Shown piece by piece: positions 1 through 11,600 of a stretch of 64,000 nt of DNA. The stretch is from Tomocerus qinae (lineage: Eukaryota > Arthropoda > Collembola > Entomobryomorpha > Tomoceridae). Each line of letters opens with the position of its first letter. Within the stretch, counting starts at the first letter, position 1. The position numbers were made by a program, and so were the translations under genes. Location: positions 17,435,001 to 17,499,000 of the forward strand of contig CM034550.1 in assembly GCA_020055645.1 (NCBI GenBank). The letters are read 5' to 3'. The notes beneath the pieces are model-generated. The model made no database searches. It saw nothing but the letters and a program-made list of their open reading frames with translations, and had not been told where the DNA came from.

Positions 1-3000
1 ACTCAGCTCTACTAAGCTTTTCACATTTTAAGCATACATAGAATATATACAAAGAAAGTTAAAATCCTACCTTTCCATAAGACAATACATAAACCATACG
101 GATTTCTAACACACAAACTGCCGCATGCCTTGAGGGAAAATGCGTACGAACATTCCCATGAAACTTATGTTTCTTAAAAATGAAAGAAAACTTGTATTAT
201 GTAATTCTGAGGTCCATTCATAAAATTAGACATAGTTTTGTGTCTGGGAGCGGTCAAAACGTACCAAGTCATGGAAAAATGACCTCATTCAGTAATAATA
301 ATAAATATCTAAAGCAAAACCACAGGAGGATTGTAAAAATAGCAGAAAGAATAATAGAAGTGCGTGTGATACAAATAGACACAGCCGTTTGTGTAATGTG
401 TATGAATATGAATGTAAAAATAGACTCATTGCCTGATGTACGCCGTAGGAGTGAAATTGCCCTCACCCATTCTCATTTCATGAACAAATCGCAGTCACAC
501 AAAAAGTAAACAGGATGAGCTTCTTCACAGAGCAGAAAATGAAATATTTGTCAAGTCTAGGGAGGATGGAAATGTCTGACTCTTTTTCCCCCGAAATATT
601 TTATGCCACATTGCATTGAGGATGATTGACCACTTGAGAGGACGGGAAATGACATCAGCTCATCCTCCACTTTCTCCCCAACACAAAAGATTGTCTCATC
701 AATCAAATACGATATAAGTAAAGGATTTCCAACCTTGACTGCTTTTTCGCCTTGTCTTACCTATATCTCCTTTTTTATCTTGTACAATCCTGTAACACGG
801 AGGAGGGTAATAATGTATGTTGATCCTATAACAAGAGTACATTAACTTTTCTTGTGATAGAAATTTCAGTACAAAAGAATCTTAATTCCTCTACTTATTT
901 GAACAATAAAAGTGAGTTTGGAAGCTTCAGTGAGGATTAAGTAACCTGGTAAAACGATGTCACTATTAAACTTATCTTGGATATACAGAACAATAAAATT
1001 CTAGAAAAACTAGCTTAAAAAATAGAAACAAAACTCAAAAATCAACTCTGGATTTCGAAAACTTAGTTTCAATTGTTCAAATACAATAGAGCGATTAGGA
1101 TTCTCTTCTAACGATGCAATCTTGTTTAATACGCCCTAGGACTACTTTTACGGTTCATTCTTTCATATTCCCCCAAATTATCCCTATTTTGTGTAAATCC
1201 CAATATTCAGGTAAATAGTTGCAATTTGTGCACAAACTTTTAAATTGTCTTGCACACGAGGATTACAGTTGCCATTTACTAGTTGACAAAAGTTTGGGGG
1301 AGTGTATATCAAACAACATAGATGAGATACCAATATGTTTTAATAGGATGCGTTAGATACTTATAGAGTGTCCTACAGGAAATAATCCGATAAGTATTTA
1401 TTAGAGTAAATATAGAGTAGACACCTAATTCCTGTCGTCTGGTCTTTATTCTGTTATTCCGTGATGTTCTGCACTTAAGCCAATTTATAGCCTGCAATAC
1501 AACCCCTTAAAGATTAATTCTAGTTTTATTACCGAAAATGACAAAGAAGGAGATAATAGAAGAGACAAGCAGGAACTTTATTACGAAATTGAGCTTTTTA
1601 CTCGCTAACGATTGCGTTAAGGAGCTTTGCATTGTGCGCTTCTATTGCATTGCGTGTACGCAGAGTTACATTATTACTTCCCTAAGTATATCCTCCTAAC
1701 ATTAGTTGCTAAACAAGAAATAAACACATACAAGTCGCAGATAGTAGAGTACGAGTGAAGAGGACAGTTTCTAGGGAAGATCTCTCGTAAAGAATCAACA
1801 ATGCCATTTCTGTCATCCGCTTGAGTAGAATTATTCTTGGATATGTTTTATATTAGTAATACAAATTCAGATCTAGGGATGGTATATTCATTGGTAAATT
1901 CTAGTATAGGGAAAACTAGTTGTTATTTCTCTATTAAACTTAGTTTGGTATTAGTTGTTAGTATTTCTTGTTGAGTAGTTGAGTTTCTCCTTATAAATAA
2001 AATGTGACAGTGTCTCGGAAAGATTCTTGTGTTTTCTCATCATCTGGGAAAATTGCCATCTGCTCGAAAACAAAAACACGGAGAGAATACACTTGGGCAC
2101 TTGTACCATTGTGAGGAAATGGGAGAAATGAGAATTCCCTCTTCTATTTATTCTAAGTCGGTCGGACTGGGACTACCCGTGTATAAGAATAAAAGAAATA
2201 TGGCAGGAAAGAAGTAGATGTAGTCAAATAACGGTCTATCCGTTGCCTGTCCTCTTTTATTATGTATTTATATCATACCTTTCATTTTGTAAACAACACA
2301 CCACGAAAACTTACATGTTCTTGACTTTAGTTCCATATGTATTTGCAATCTGAAAATAAATTCTAGACTCACAAAGGAAATGTCTCCATCCTTTTATTTA
2401 CAAGAGTTTTGAGAGTTTGGAAGAATGGAGGAAAGTATTCATTTCCTTTACAGTGGAAGTAATAATATTTACATGAATGTTATGTAACACATTAAGTTGT
2501 GGCTCCTTGTCCTATTTATTAAGTATATGTTGGATAAAATCTTCTGTCAAGCTTTGAATATTTAGACAACAAGGAAATATCCATGCATTAACATTTAAGC
2601 TATTTTACTGTCTTTATTACCATTTAAAAGTTGTAGAAAACTAGAGACGGGAAATGGAGGATTACACTATTTCTACAGTTAAAATTTCCTTTTTCAATAA
2701 TTTATTTCTACTTCATTTATTCATGACGATGGAAGGAAGTTGTTTCTCAATCTTTCTAACTCTATTAATTATTTACTTTCATCACAGCTCTTACTTATTA
2801 CTTACACTCTTTCTTTGCTCTACTTCCTATTCCTCAAACTTCCATTCTTCTCCAAAAACATCTTTAATTCTCAACCTTTTGGTTTAGTTTCCTTCCTCTA
2901 CATCCTTTTCTACCTCGCTATTTGTTCAGAGTAACTAAATACTACATAAATGCAAATGTATACACACCTTTAATACTTCATCCGTCAATTTGCAATCCAT

Positions 3001-3948
3001 TAAACTTGTACAAACTTGCTAAAAGTTTTTTCACATTCTCCCCTCGCTTTCTCGCACCTTTTCTATACTCAGATATGCACAGTGAAAGGAAACTCATTTA
3101 TTTTCCTCTGTCAATTTTATCATGTCATCTTATGCAACTATTAAAACGAGTAAAGTAATCTCTGTATACATTAAACACGACCATAGTAGACAGGATATAA
3201 CCCTTGTAAATCATGTAAATATATACCAGACAGGGATCTACAAATAAGTTGAGATCTGAGATGAGAGGATTTCAAGATTTTCCTTCAGTTTACTTTACTT
3301 CGAGGGTAAAGCTATCTTAACACGAGACATTTAAATAATTCAACATCAGACTACTATTACTTAACTTATAAACATTTCATGAGCCAAAAACTCATGAAAA
3401 TCCTTCACAATACAAAACTATCAGCTTTTACATTCAGGACAATCAAAACAGATCAGCTTTAAACTCAACTTTCTATTATTTTCGTCCTTTTTACCTAACT
3501 CTAACGTAGGAATACGGAAAAACTCTTTTATTATTGAGAGTTTAGAAATTCAATGTTCCCTCCTATTCCATGAGGGAAAATCTTATGGTGCGGTATTACA
3601 ATGCCAGTCAATTTCCGTTTCATCAAATTATCATAAATTTGTAGCTGGCGGATTGAAAACTTAAACGTACTTTTTAAAAGATTAAACCAAATGCAAACAG
3701 CAAAAAGTTACGATTATTGTCAGACAGCTGCTTTTCCATTAAGCTATGCGAATGTAATAGGTTGCCACTTGGGAGAAATTGTCAAATGAAAAAACACAAA
3801 TTGCACTTTTTCGATTCTTGTAAGTAAATAAAACTTGAGTAAGTATGTAAGTATGATTGATAATCAAACGTAGACATTATAAAACTTGAACCGAAAAAAG
3901 TGCAGTTAACGCAATGAATTATTTGTAACTAAAAAATGTTATCGAAAC
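1..3948. other. AT-rich non-coding flank
   Basis: No gene, RNA or named repeat is supported here. The longest open frame is about 109 codons (180–509, +). It has no recognisable domain and is overlapped by an antisense frame of similar quality, as expected of chance ORFs in AT-rich DNA. Long A/T homopolymer stretches and lack of protein-like composition suggest intergenic or intronic DNA. Short exons of a spliced host gene cannot be excluded by eye. Confidence 0.5.
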
Positions 3949-4033
3949 TCGCAGAGGGAATCGAACCCACGACAGCTGTAAGCTGACCATCAGATGTATC
4001 ATCTGGCCATCGCAACTACCCGACTAACTGCGA
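3949..4033 (-). repeat. tRNA-related sequence, probably a SINE head
   Basis: On the minus strand the segment opens TCGCAG and closes CTGCGA, which pair as an acceptor-like stem. It contains a perfect RNA polymerase III box B (GGTTCGATTCC, about 3956–3966) and a weaker box A-like stretch near its 5' end (TAGTCGGGTAG). The middle folds as CAGAT…ATCTG, but no canonical anticodon loop (T33 plus triplet) is present and the T stem has a mismatch. I therefore read it as a tRNA-derived repeat head rather than a functional tRNA gene. The SINE body would run toward lower coordinates; its end is not determined. Confidence 0.5.
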
Positions 4034-5662
4034 TAAAATTCCACTCTAATGTTTATAACGTAGAGAGTGCTTGATGATACATTAATAAACAATGTCAAAT
4101 GCATGTAAAAAAGTGGCGAAGGTTGACATGATTCGAGAAATTAAATAACATTTTTCGATGTATTTTTCCCATGTTCTACGATGAGCAGAACTACCGTTAC
4201 ATCGATTTTTGTATTTTGAACCACGCCCACAGGCAGGGGATATGTCCGATTCGGTCCATTTTCAAACTTAATTTTACTTTTGACCCCTAGTTTACCTACA
4301 AAAAGTTCGAACGGATTATCCATTTATTTCTGTTCAAAACTTATCGTGTTACCAGACGGACAGACAGATTCTGCATTCGTATAAAACAACTCCCCTACTT
4401 AACATTCCATTTCCGTAGTAAAAACCATAACATTAGCTTATATAGTGCTCATTAAAAGTAATCTTTTTTAAATATCGAAATAATATTCTCCCCAGACAGT
4501 TAAGAACTGTTTGACAATAATATCACGTGTTATGAAATTAGTTTGTTGAGTTAAGACGGAATGATAAAATACATTGAACACTTTAGAGAAGATTGGAAAT
4601 ATTGATACAGAGACGGTAATTGGTAAGCACTAAAGGGTAAAAGGTGATAAATAGAATGGTTTGGAGTGTTAAGTAATGAAGAGGTCAGTTTGAGGGTGTC
4701 AGAAGGGAAATCAAGTTGACTGTTGAAGAATAAAGAAAACAAAATAGTAAATAAGGTAGAAAGGTTGTCCATGATCAAAAGATGAAATCAAATAGAAAAA
4801 GTCACACGGAGAAAGTGGTGGTGGATGTAGTGAGTATGAGTATGACGCAAGAGTGAAAGCTGAAAAGGTTCGCAGTGACATGTGTCGCCATTATTTCTTA
4901 ACAGCGCTCTTTGTGGCGAGACAGGGGAAAGTAACGGAGACGCTTTATCTGATAACGACACTACAGAAATCTTAACTTCTCCGAGTTGACTTGGCTGGAT
5001 TGGTTTGGACGTTATGTTAGGAGCTTGGACGAGATAACAAACTTTCTTTTTGTCACTTGGACATTGCATGGATATTATAAGTCCATAGTAATTCCAACTC
5101 CTACTCTGGAGTCCAGTCAAGGCTTCCTCTCTGCCATGTCATATTGCGGTGGGCTTGTTCCTTTCTAGTTGTCTTTGACTTTGAGCTGACATTTCTGGTG
5201 ACCGCATGACGTCTCGCGAGTAATACAACGAAATACAATTCTGAACACCTTTTGCCTCCTTTCCCCATATTTATACTGCCCACAACTACTCTTATAAATG
5301 AACACAATAACCCAACGCACTACTTTTACGTTATAGTTATGATACGAATTCTTTTATTGTTATTTCTCTCTATCTTTACCGTTTTCTATTATATAAAATA
5401 ACTAACTACGCAGTTACATACACGCAGATAGTGAGTCGTATTATTTTCTGTTACGATACGTCTCTTCAACCTTTTCTCTTTCATCTCCACAAATATTTAC
5501 GGATCTCTGTCATGAAACATTTCGTCTTTCTCATAATCTGAAAGGAAAAATAAAGATGAAGGATAGAAGACTCCCGAGAGATTTTAATCAATCAATTTCA
5601 TCCAATGCTATTGCTGTAATCGAGTCCATTTCTTGGAAACATCTTTAAGATTTTCCCAAAAA
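4034..5662. other. Non-coding stretch, possible old repeat at about 4130–4370
   Basis: No gene is supported. The part at about 4130–4370 (ending in an ACGGACAGACAG-type stretch) reads like a fragment of an interspersed repeat rather than unique DNA, but without a second copy in the window this is only an impression. A 110-codon minus-strand frame (4788–5120) has no domain features and is treated as chance. Confidence 0.3.
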
Positions 5663-5667
5663 GACAT

Positions 5668-6096
5668 TGTCATATGAAATCCGATAAGATTTCATGTCCA
5701 TTAGCTCAGTGGTGCTTATTGAGTGGTAGAAATGAATTGAACGCTTCAATTTCTTCTTAACACACTGATTTATTCAACGGTTTTGTCAACCTTTATATAC
5801 CTAAGAGTAACAAAGACTTGACCTACATCTAGAATGTTTTGTCACATACAAAATATTCCTTTCTGTGTCGGCAGGAAATAACATCTAATAAACAATTGTG
5901 TAATAGGTACATTTTACAATGCTACCTGACCATCTCATCTTTCATACACAAGTTTAACCTTAGATTCCATTCATAGCCGCATTCTTCACTCTTACATCAT
6001 ACAGAAAAACATTGACATACTTATATTATAAGCAATACATAACTACAATACAAATAACTTTACTATTACAAATATTTATCCTAGAATATTGTAACA
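5668..6096 (-). repeat. 3' LTR of the Copia-type element
   Basis: Identical by eye to 8205–8633 (constant offset of 2,537). On the minus strand it contains a TATA-like GTATATAAAG (5800–5791) and an AATAAA (5774–5769) close downstream. This arrangement is compatible with a promoter plus polyadenylation signal at the U3/R boundary. Confidence 0.93.
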
Positions 6097-6113
6097 CTCC
6101 CCATATTGCTTTA

Positions 6114-6983
6114 TCATATAATATGCAATTGTTTACATTCCGCTTGATCATCGTCTTCTCTTTCTTCCGAGTCAGCAAACTCTTCATTCCGCTCTCTTCT
6201 GAAACGACGAGTCTTCACACATAGCCAGTATATCCCCAGCATACATAGTATACCCCATACTATCAAATGAACACACGGTTGCTCATTCCGTAGGCTGCTC
6301 CATTGGATATTTCTGTTCATACCAAGTGTCTTGTTTACACTTGTACTCTCTTCTTCATTTTTCAAGTCCCGCTGGCCTTGAATTGCTCCCCACACACCAA
6401 GAACCGTACAACCCAGCATCAAGCAGAGTGTATTCCAAAAAATGTCCAACCCGCTATGGTTGACACCATCCTTCTGCTTCTTTGTGGTTAGCACATCGGT
6501 TTTGATGGCTTTTTCTTCTGCCATTCTAACATTCTCCTCCAGAATGTCAATCTTCTTGGTAGATCCCTCCTTGATGTCCATTGTATTCACCTCCCCATAC
6601 CGGTGCAAAGGCTTGAATACCATTTCGTGGAGTCCTCCCTTAGTCGTCCTTGCTCTCAGACTTGGTGCTCCATGTCTGTCGAAAAATGACGTCCCTTGTC
6701 CATCACTTATGGCCTTGTATCCCTCCTTCAACAAGACACTCTGGGAGAACAGATTCTCCCCTCCTGGAAGGTACAACACTTCTTTTAGTGTGATTTTGTG
6801 CCAACGCTTGCCTAGTTTAGCACACAGAACCACAGTGCCCTGGCCTGGACACGCTGCCATCTCCTTGGACGCGGTTTGGACGTACCTCAGTTTTCGGAAT
6901 TTCTCGTACTCTGAGAACAATTCCCGGTCGCCGCATACATGCTGTTTTGTGCCGCTGTCACCAAAACCATACGAATCCGTCAT
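6114..6983 (-). CDS. Copia-type aspartic protease with a C-terminal two-helix membrane tail
   Basis: 289-aa frame. Residues 6–130 match the Copia protease region: the catalytic DSG (residues 9–11, in GFGDSGTKQH) and the VLYLPGGENLFSQ stretch (69–81), equivalent to the family's conserved VLYVP…NLLS block. Where an integrase (HHCC finger and DDE) should follow, there is instead a charged, possibly coiled-coil stretch (about 137–172). Then come two hydrophobic segments (about 181–201 and 237–255) and a basic-then-acidic tail (RRFRRER…EEREDDD). The real reading frame probably enters from gag upstream: the start codon at 6983 lies within the gag/protease overlap, one nucleotide out of frame with gag. 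Function of the tail is unknown; membrane anchoring of Gag-protease particles or an envelope-like role are guesses. Confidence 0.75.
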   Translation of the reverse strand: MTDSYGFGDSGTKQHVCGDRELFSEYEKFRKLRYVQTASKEMAACPGQGTVVLCAKLGKRWHKITLKEVLYLPGGENLFSQSVLLKEGYKAISDGQGTSFFDRHGAPSLRARTTKGGLHEMVFKPLHRYGEVNTMDIKEGSTKKIDILEENVRMAEEKAIKTDVLTTKKQKDGVNHSGLDIFWNTLCLMLGCTVLGVWGAIQGQRDLKNEEESTSVNKTLGMNRNIQWSSLRNEQPCVHLIVWGILCMLGIYWLCVKTRRFRRERNEEFADSEEREDDDQAECKQLHII

Positions 6984-7728
6984 CAGAATTCGGCGCAGAC
7001 CTCTCTTCCTTTGACTGGTGTCTTCGTGGTCCTTCCACCATCAAATTGTTCGTCCGGTGTGAACGTACAAAAAATGCCTGAGGATTCTCAGTATCAGCAA
7101 CAATCTTAGTGCCCAAACCAACGGCTTTTGGTTTGTTAGAGACATCCTGGCCGTCTTCTTTGCAGTCACGTGCCATGTGACCTGCTAACCCACATTTATA
7201 GCAGTCACCTTTGAATTTAGTGCCCTTCCCGGCGGAAGCTGCACCAGGTCGATTCTTCCCTCTGAACTTATTCGCTAGGAATGCCCGCTCAGTAGCTTCT
7301 GATCCCCAATTCGACTGCCTGGCTTCCAACGCCTTAAGACCTTGCACCAGATTTGCAACTGTCTTGCTTGAAGTCCCCAAGACATTCCAGGTCGAAATGA
7401 AACCCTCATACTGAATTCCTTTAAGTTCATTAATCACCTTACCAATGATCGCATCATCGTCAAGACCAGTGTACCCCAGGGGTCTCAGTTCCCCCGCAAT
7501 GATCTGCAACTTGTTCACCAGCTCCGTCGGAGAATGATTGGATAGGGTCGCATGATAAAATTCTTGCAAGAGTTGCTGCTTCGACCATACAGTGCACTTT
7601 CCAAAGAAGTAGCCTCTAGTATGTCCCACATTGTCTTTGCCGATTTGCAAGACATCACGTGGTGTGTCACAGTCTCGTCTATCGTGCCAAGAATTATCGC
7701 CATGGCTGCCCGGTTCTCCACATCCCAT
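6958..7728 (-). CDS. Copia-type Gag, C-terminal part with CCHC zinc knuckle
   Basis: 256-aa open frame. The part homologous to Gag begins near residue 48 (about position 7590); the residues before it are probably out of frame. The region around WSKQQLLQEFYHATLSNHSP continues the Copia Gag capsid-like helical domain. A CCHC knuckle follows (CYKCGLAGHMARDC, C176, C179, H184, C189), preceded by a basic linker, as in nucleocapsids. The frame ends just past the start of the protease frame, overlapping it by about 26 bp. Gag binds and packages the element RNA in cytoplasmic particles. Split from the N-terminal part by a one-nucleotide frame change. Confidence 0.8.
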   Translation of the reverse strand: MGCGEPGSHGDNSWHDRRDCDTPRDVLQIGKDNVGHTRGYFFGKCTVWSKQQLLQEFYHATLSNHSPTELVNKLQIIAGELRPLGYTGLDDDAIIGKVINELKGIQYEGFISTWNVLGTSSKTVANLVQGLKALEARQSNWGSEATERAFLANKFRGKNRPGAASAGKGTKFKGDCYKCGLAGHMARDCKEDGQDVSNKPKAVGLGTKIVADTENPQAFFVRSHRTNNLMVEGPRRHQSKEERSAPNSDDGFVWFW

Positions 7729-7898
7729 TCTCGCTTAGCTGCATCCGTCGGATCCCTAGTTGAAGCCCCAGACACCACGTCTATGATGTCGGCTGCCCAA
7801 AAAAGATTCTCGACCTTAAACTTCCATAACGGAAAGTTACCCGCTCCCTGCAACTGCTTGATCCCCGAGGTATCAATTTTCATCGTCTTTGGTGCCAT
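7515..7898 (-). CDS. Copia-type Gag, N-terminal part
   Basis: 127-aa frame opening MAPKTMKIDTSGIKQLQGAG. The pattern of a short leader, then L-x-G-x-x-N-[FY]-x-x-W-[KR], is the usual start of Copia Gag proteins (UBN2/DUF4219-like). It continues normally to about TMWDILEAT (near 7620), after which homology moves to the neighbouring frame (6958–7728). Either this copy has a one-nucleotide frameshift, or the element uses programmed frameshifting or splicing; one copy cannot decide. The ATG lies about 310 bp inside the 5' LTR. Confidence 0.75.
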   Translation of the reverse strand: MAPKTMKIDTSGIKQLQGAGNFPLWKFKVENLFWAADIIDVVSGASTRDPTDAAKREWDVENRAAMAIILGTIDETVTHHVMSCKSAKTMWDILEATSLESALYGRSSNSCKNFIMRPYPIILRRSW

Positions 7899-8204
7899 TT
7901 CGAATCAGATCTCTACAGAAACTGACTTTGAAACTCACGCTAAACTAAAGCTGTCCAGTACTTGCTTGCCCTCCTGCCTAAGTGGTCCACTTCGTAGTCC
8001 CAGAGTGACGATAGTCCCTTCACTTTGCCGAGGTCCTCATGTATCTCGCTAGATACACACAAGTAATTACAGCGTCTTAGATAAGACCGATAAACTCACA
8101 GTTGTGAGTGGAAACTTCCTCCGTTGACTGCTCACGTCGTTATGGTGTTAAACGACAAGCCCACCTTCCAACTCTAAAGGCTTTTTAGAGCAGTGCTGAA
8201 AACG

Positions 8205-8633
8205 TGTCATATGAAATCCGATAAGATTTCATGTCCATTAGCTCAGTGGTGCTTATTGAGTGGTAGAAATGAATTGAACGCTTCAATTTCTTCTTAACAC
8301 ACTGATTTATTCAACGGTTTTGTCAACCTTTATATACCTAAGAGTAACAAAGACTTGACCTACATCTAGAATGTTTTGTCACATACAAAATATTCCTTTC
8401 TGTGTCGGCAGGAAATAACATCTAATAAACAATTGTGTAATAGGTACATTTTACAATGCTACCTGACCATCTCATCTTTCATACACAAGTTTAACCTTAG
8501 ATTCCATTCATAGCCGCATTCTTCACTCTTACATCATACAGAAAAACATTGACATACTTATATTATAAGCAATACATAACTACAATACAAATAACTTTAC
8601 TATTACAAATATTTATCCTAGAATATTGTAACA
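8205..8633 (-). repeat. 5' LTR of the Copia-type element
   Basis: Second copy of the 429-bp LTR, ending in CA at 8633 directly before the target duplication GACAT (8634–8638). Minus-strand TATA-like box about 8337–8328 and AATAAA about 8311–8306 by offset from the other copy. It would drive transcription of the gag-protease unit toward lower coordinates. Confidence 0.93.
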
Positions 8634-8638
8634 GACAT

Positions 8639-11600
8639 TGTTCATTGTACATTTTGTTCTACATCTCATTTTCCTAGTATTGTAGGAGCAAAATGTAATA
8701 ATATGTGATAACATGATGTTCAAATTATTTTACTTTGCTTCGAATTTTTGTATTTATAAAGAATGCAGGTTTGAACATTTTAAAAGCTGTGAATAAAACC
8801 AAATTAATTGAATTTATGACGGAATTTATAACTGATTGGAGTTATGTGCCAATAAGAGCAGTTTTTAGCTCAAAATTTTGAAATTAATATTGGGCATCAA
8901 TAGCTTACGAATGTATTGATAACAGCGGAAGAATGTAATTGTCAGGGAATCTGAATTGTCAGGGAAAAGGAAGGGAAATGGGGATGACACCTTAGGAGGG
9001 GATGATTTTGAATCCCTTGATTAAGTAATGTATTGGAGGGAAGTTGTGTATTTAGTTGTGGTTGAATGTTGGTAGTGCAATAAAGCGTAAAAACAATCTT
9101 TTGTTTTATTCAGTGCATCAAAAGCGAAGAGGTAACAGACAAGTAAAGTAATAGGGAAAGTGAGGAAGAGAATGATTGTGGGAGAAAACAAGGGACGGGT
9201 AGAGACAATTGCTAAATGCTGTAAGAATCTAACATATTATAAGTGTGTAGTAGTAGTAAAGGAAGAGGGAAGTCAACGGTCTGAGTCAACTAAAAGTAAA
9301 GTAAAAGTGGATTACGTAAAACCTTTCCATGTCATATAGTTTTAGGAGAGGAGGATACGAGCTCTTAGTTCTAATGCTTATGTTATGTTAGTAGTTTGAT
9401 AAAAGCATGGGGGATTGGCAAGTGGCCAGAGAGCAACGGAAGGAAATATAATATCACGAGCTGAAGAAGAAAACGGAAGGGCAAGAGAAGACAGGACAAT
9501 GTTGTTTTTCTCTCTGGACACACCAGAAGACACTTTTATAATGTATTTCGACCTAATATCACTAACACAATGCCCACCACTTTTTCTATTTATGTCCTCT
9601 CTCCGCCAATATTGCTAACGTACATAGAAGAACACTTTAATAAAGGTTACTACCAGCTCTGCTACTCAATATTATTATGACCAACCACCGTAACTAGACC
9701 AAAGCTGGACTCAACTACTTTCTTTACGTCTCAATCCAATCAATTTACTTAGTTAACAGCATACATAAACTCGCTACATCTTGTTTTCACTTTGAACTAA
9801 ATAAATTGACATTGTTTCCATTTCATACTAAATACGCCCTACCATGGATTTGATGTTATGACATTACTTTGACTTTGATCGAACAACCCATACAGACATA
9901 GCTAAAACTCTAAAACATTAAACTAAGTACACATTAAATGGAGTGTAAACAATGCCAGGCTGACTGCTTGTTGTGATTATGTGTTAATGTTACGATAGGT
10001 CGTTATGCGCCAGATGTAATGGCAAACAAGATTATCCAGGTTACAAATAGGAAATAGGGCTGACCCGTGCAGAAACACGTATCTTCTCAACTGTTGACCT
10101 AAAAACAATTCAAGAGAAACTACATTTTCAGGATTTTTAATTTAATTACTTCCATGAAATTCATCAATTGGTTTGGAAATTAAATGCACAACCAAAAAAT
10201 GCAAGAGATTATATTTTGAGGCTAATTTTTTCAAAGAATTTTGAATATTTTCAAACGTAAATTGTAAATATTCGTGTGGAAATAATATATATGCACCAAT
10301 TTTGCAAAGTACTTAGCTGGACATTGAGTGGGCGTTCAAAGCAATTCATAAGTTATTAGGTGACCTTTGAGAATTAGATGGTGAAATACTTTGATAAGTG
10401 ATGTGATGTATCACAGCCGAGGGCCTTTGTTAATGAAAGGCACTTTAGAGCAGTTTTTGGTGTGTAGATATTGGGAATTATAGGACGTTTTTGGAGAGAC
10501 TTGAGTAGGTGATGTGAGTTGGGTTGACTTGACTGTTGTGAGTTTTGGAGTCATAAGAGCCTATGCATAATTTAACAGAAGCATAAATCAATAGAGAGCA
10601 CTAAGGACTTGAACTAAGAAGGCTCGGAGAGACTCAAGAAGCCTCCTTCTGAATTATATTTCAAAGTCAGGAGGAGCAAAGTGCAAATAATTCATAAGAA
10701 GCTTCTTCTACATTTCTCTATCTACTCCTCCGCTCATCCTTTCCTCTTTCCTCCTTCGATTCCCTCTCGTTTCTCCAGCTCCACTTCACTTGCTTCTATT
10801 TACGCTATATTTAGAGGAAAAATGGGGAAGACGAGATGTTTGCCTTTTCTAGAATCAAATTGAGCAGATACATTATTACACAATATCCTCACTTTATATT
10901 TTTATAGCTCTGTCTCTTTGGTTCCTCTTCTACATATTTTATGAATATTACTTGCATACGTAAAGATACATTAGGATCCGACCGGCTTTTCCTCTTCCTG
11001 CTTTCTTCATTTCGCTTGCATCAGTCTACTTTACCAGCACTTTTTACAACCCCCGCATCTTTCTTATAGAATTTTAAAACTCCGCTACTTTCAGTGCTAT
11101 ACAAACTATTAGCTCTAAGGGTTCTACACAAAAAATATTGCAAAATTAATATTATAATGCTAATAAAGTGTTGAAATAAGTTTTTAAAAAATTGCTGCAA
11201 CATTCATAAGTTTATCATCCGAGAATTTCAACACACCTGGAAATATTTATCATCCAAATAATATTGAATTATCATAGCAATTTAATATCAAGAAAAATGT
11301 GCAGCTAATCCATAGAGCATTGCATTGGTTTGGTACAGTTTTATGTAAACGTTACTATACATCAGAATTGAAAAGCAGTGCAAATGAAATAAAAGCATTA
11401 ATGAAAATGATAGAGTGCAGAATAGGAAGGGACATTGACAGAAAACTCATTTTAATTTGTCCATTGGACATGACTGAAGAAAAAAAGTTTTGGATCAGCG
11501 GATTGTGTAGGAAAAGTGTCATAGCTGGAAGCTTATTTGATTGTGGAGGAAAGAGTGCCAGCTAATTCTTATTAGAGTTCACCCTCACCTCAAATGCAGT

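Larger units (their letters stand above)
5663..8638 (-). mobile_element. Non-autonomous Copia-type LTR retrotransposon
   Basis: A complete LTR element in minus orientation. Two 429-bp LTRs (5668–6096 and 8205–8633) appear identical by eye, begin TG and end CA in both orientations, and are bounded by the 5-bp duplication GACAT (5663–5667 and 8634–8638), typical of Ty1/Copia integration. A polypurine GGGGAG (minus strand, 6102–6097) abuts the 3' LTR. The internal region is only 2,108 bp. It encodes a Copia-type Gag with a zinc knuckle and an aspartic protease domain, then a membrane-anchored tail; integrase, reverse transcriptase and RNase H are absent. Identical LTRs imply recent insertion, so full-length relatives probably supplied enzymes in trans. 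I could not identify a primer-binding site matching a known tRNA. Confidence 0.9.

Noticed and set aside
4788-5120. 110-aa minus-strand ORF
   Set aside because: No domain, signal peptide or splice context; composition and length are compatible with chance, and other frames overlap it.
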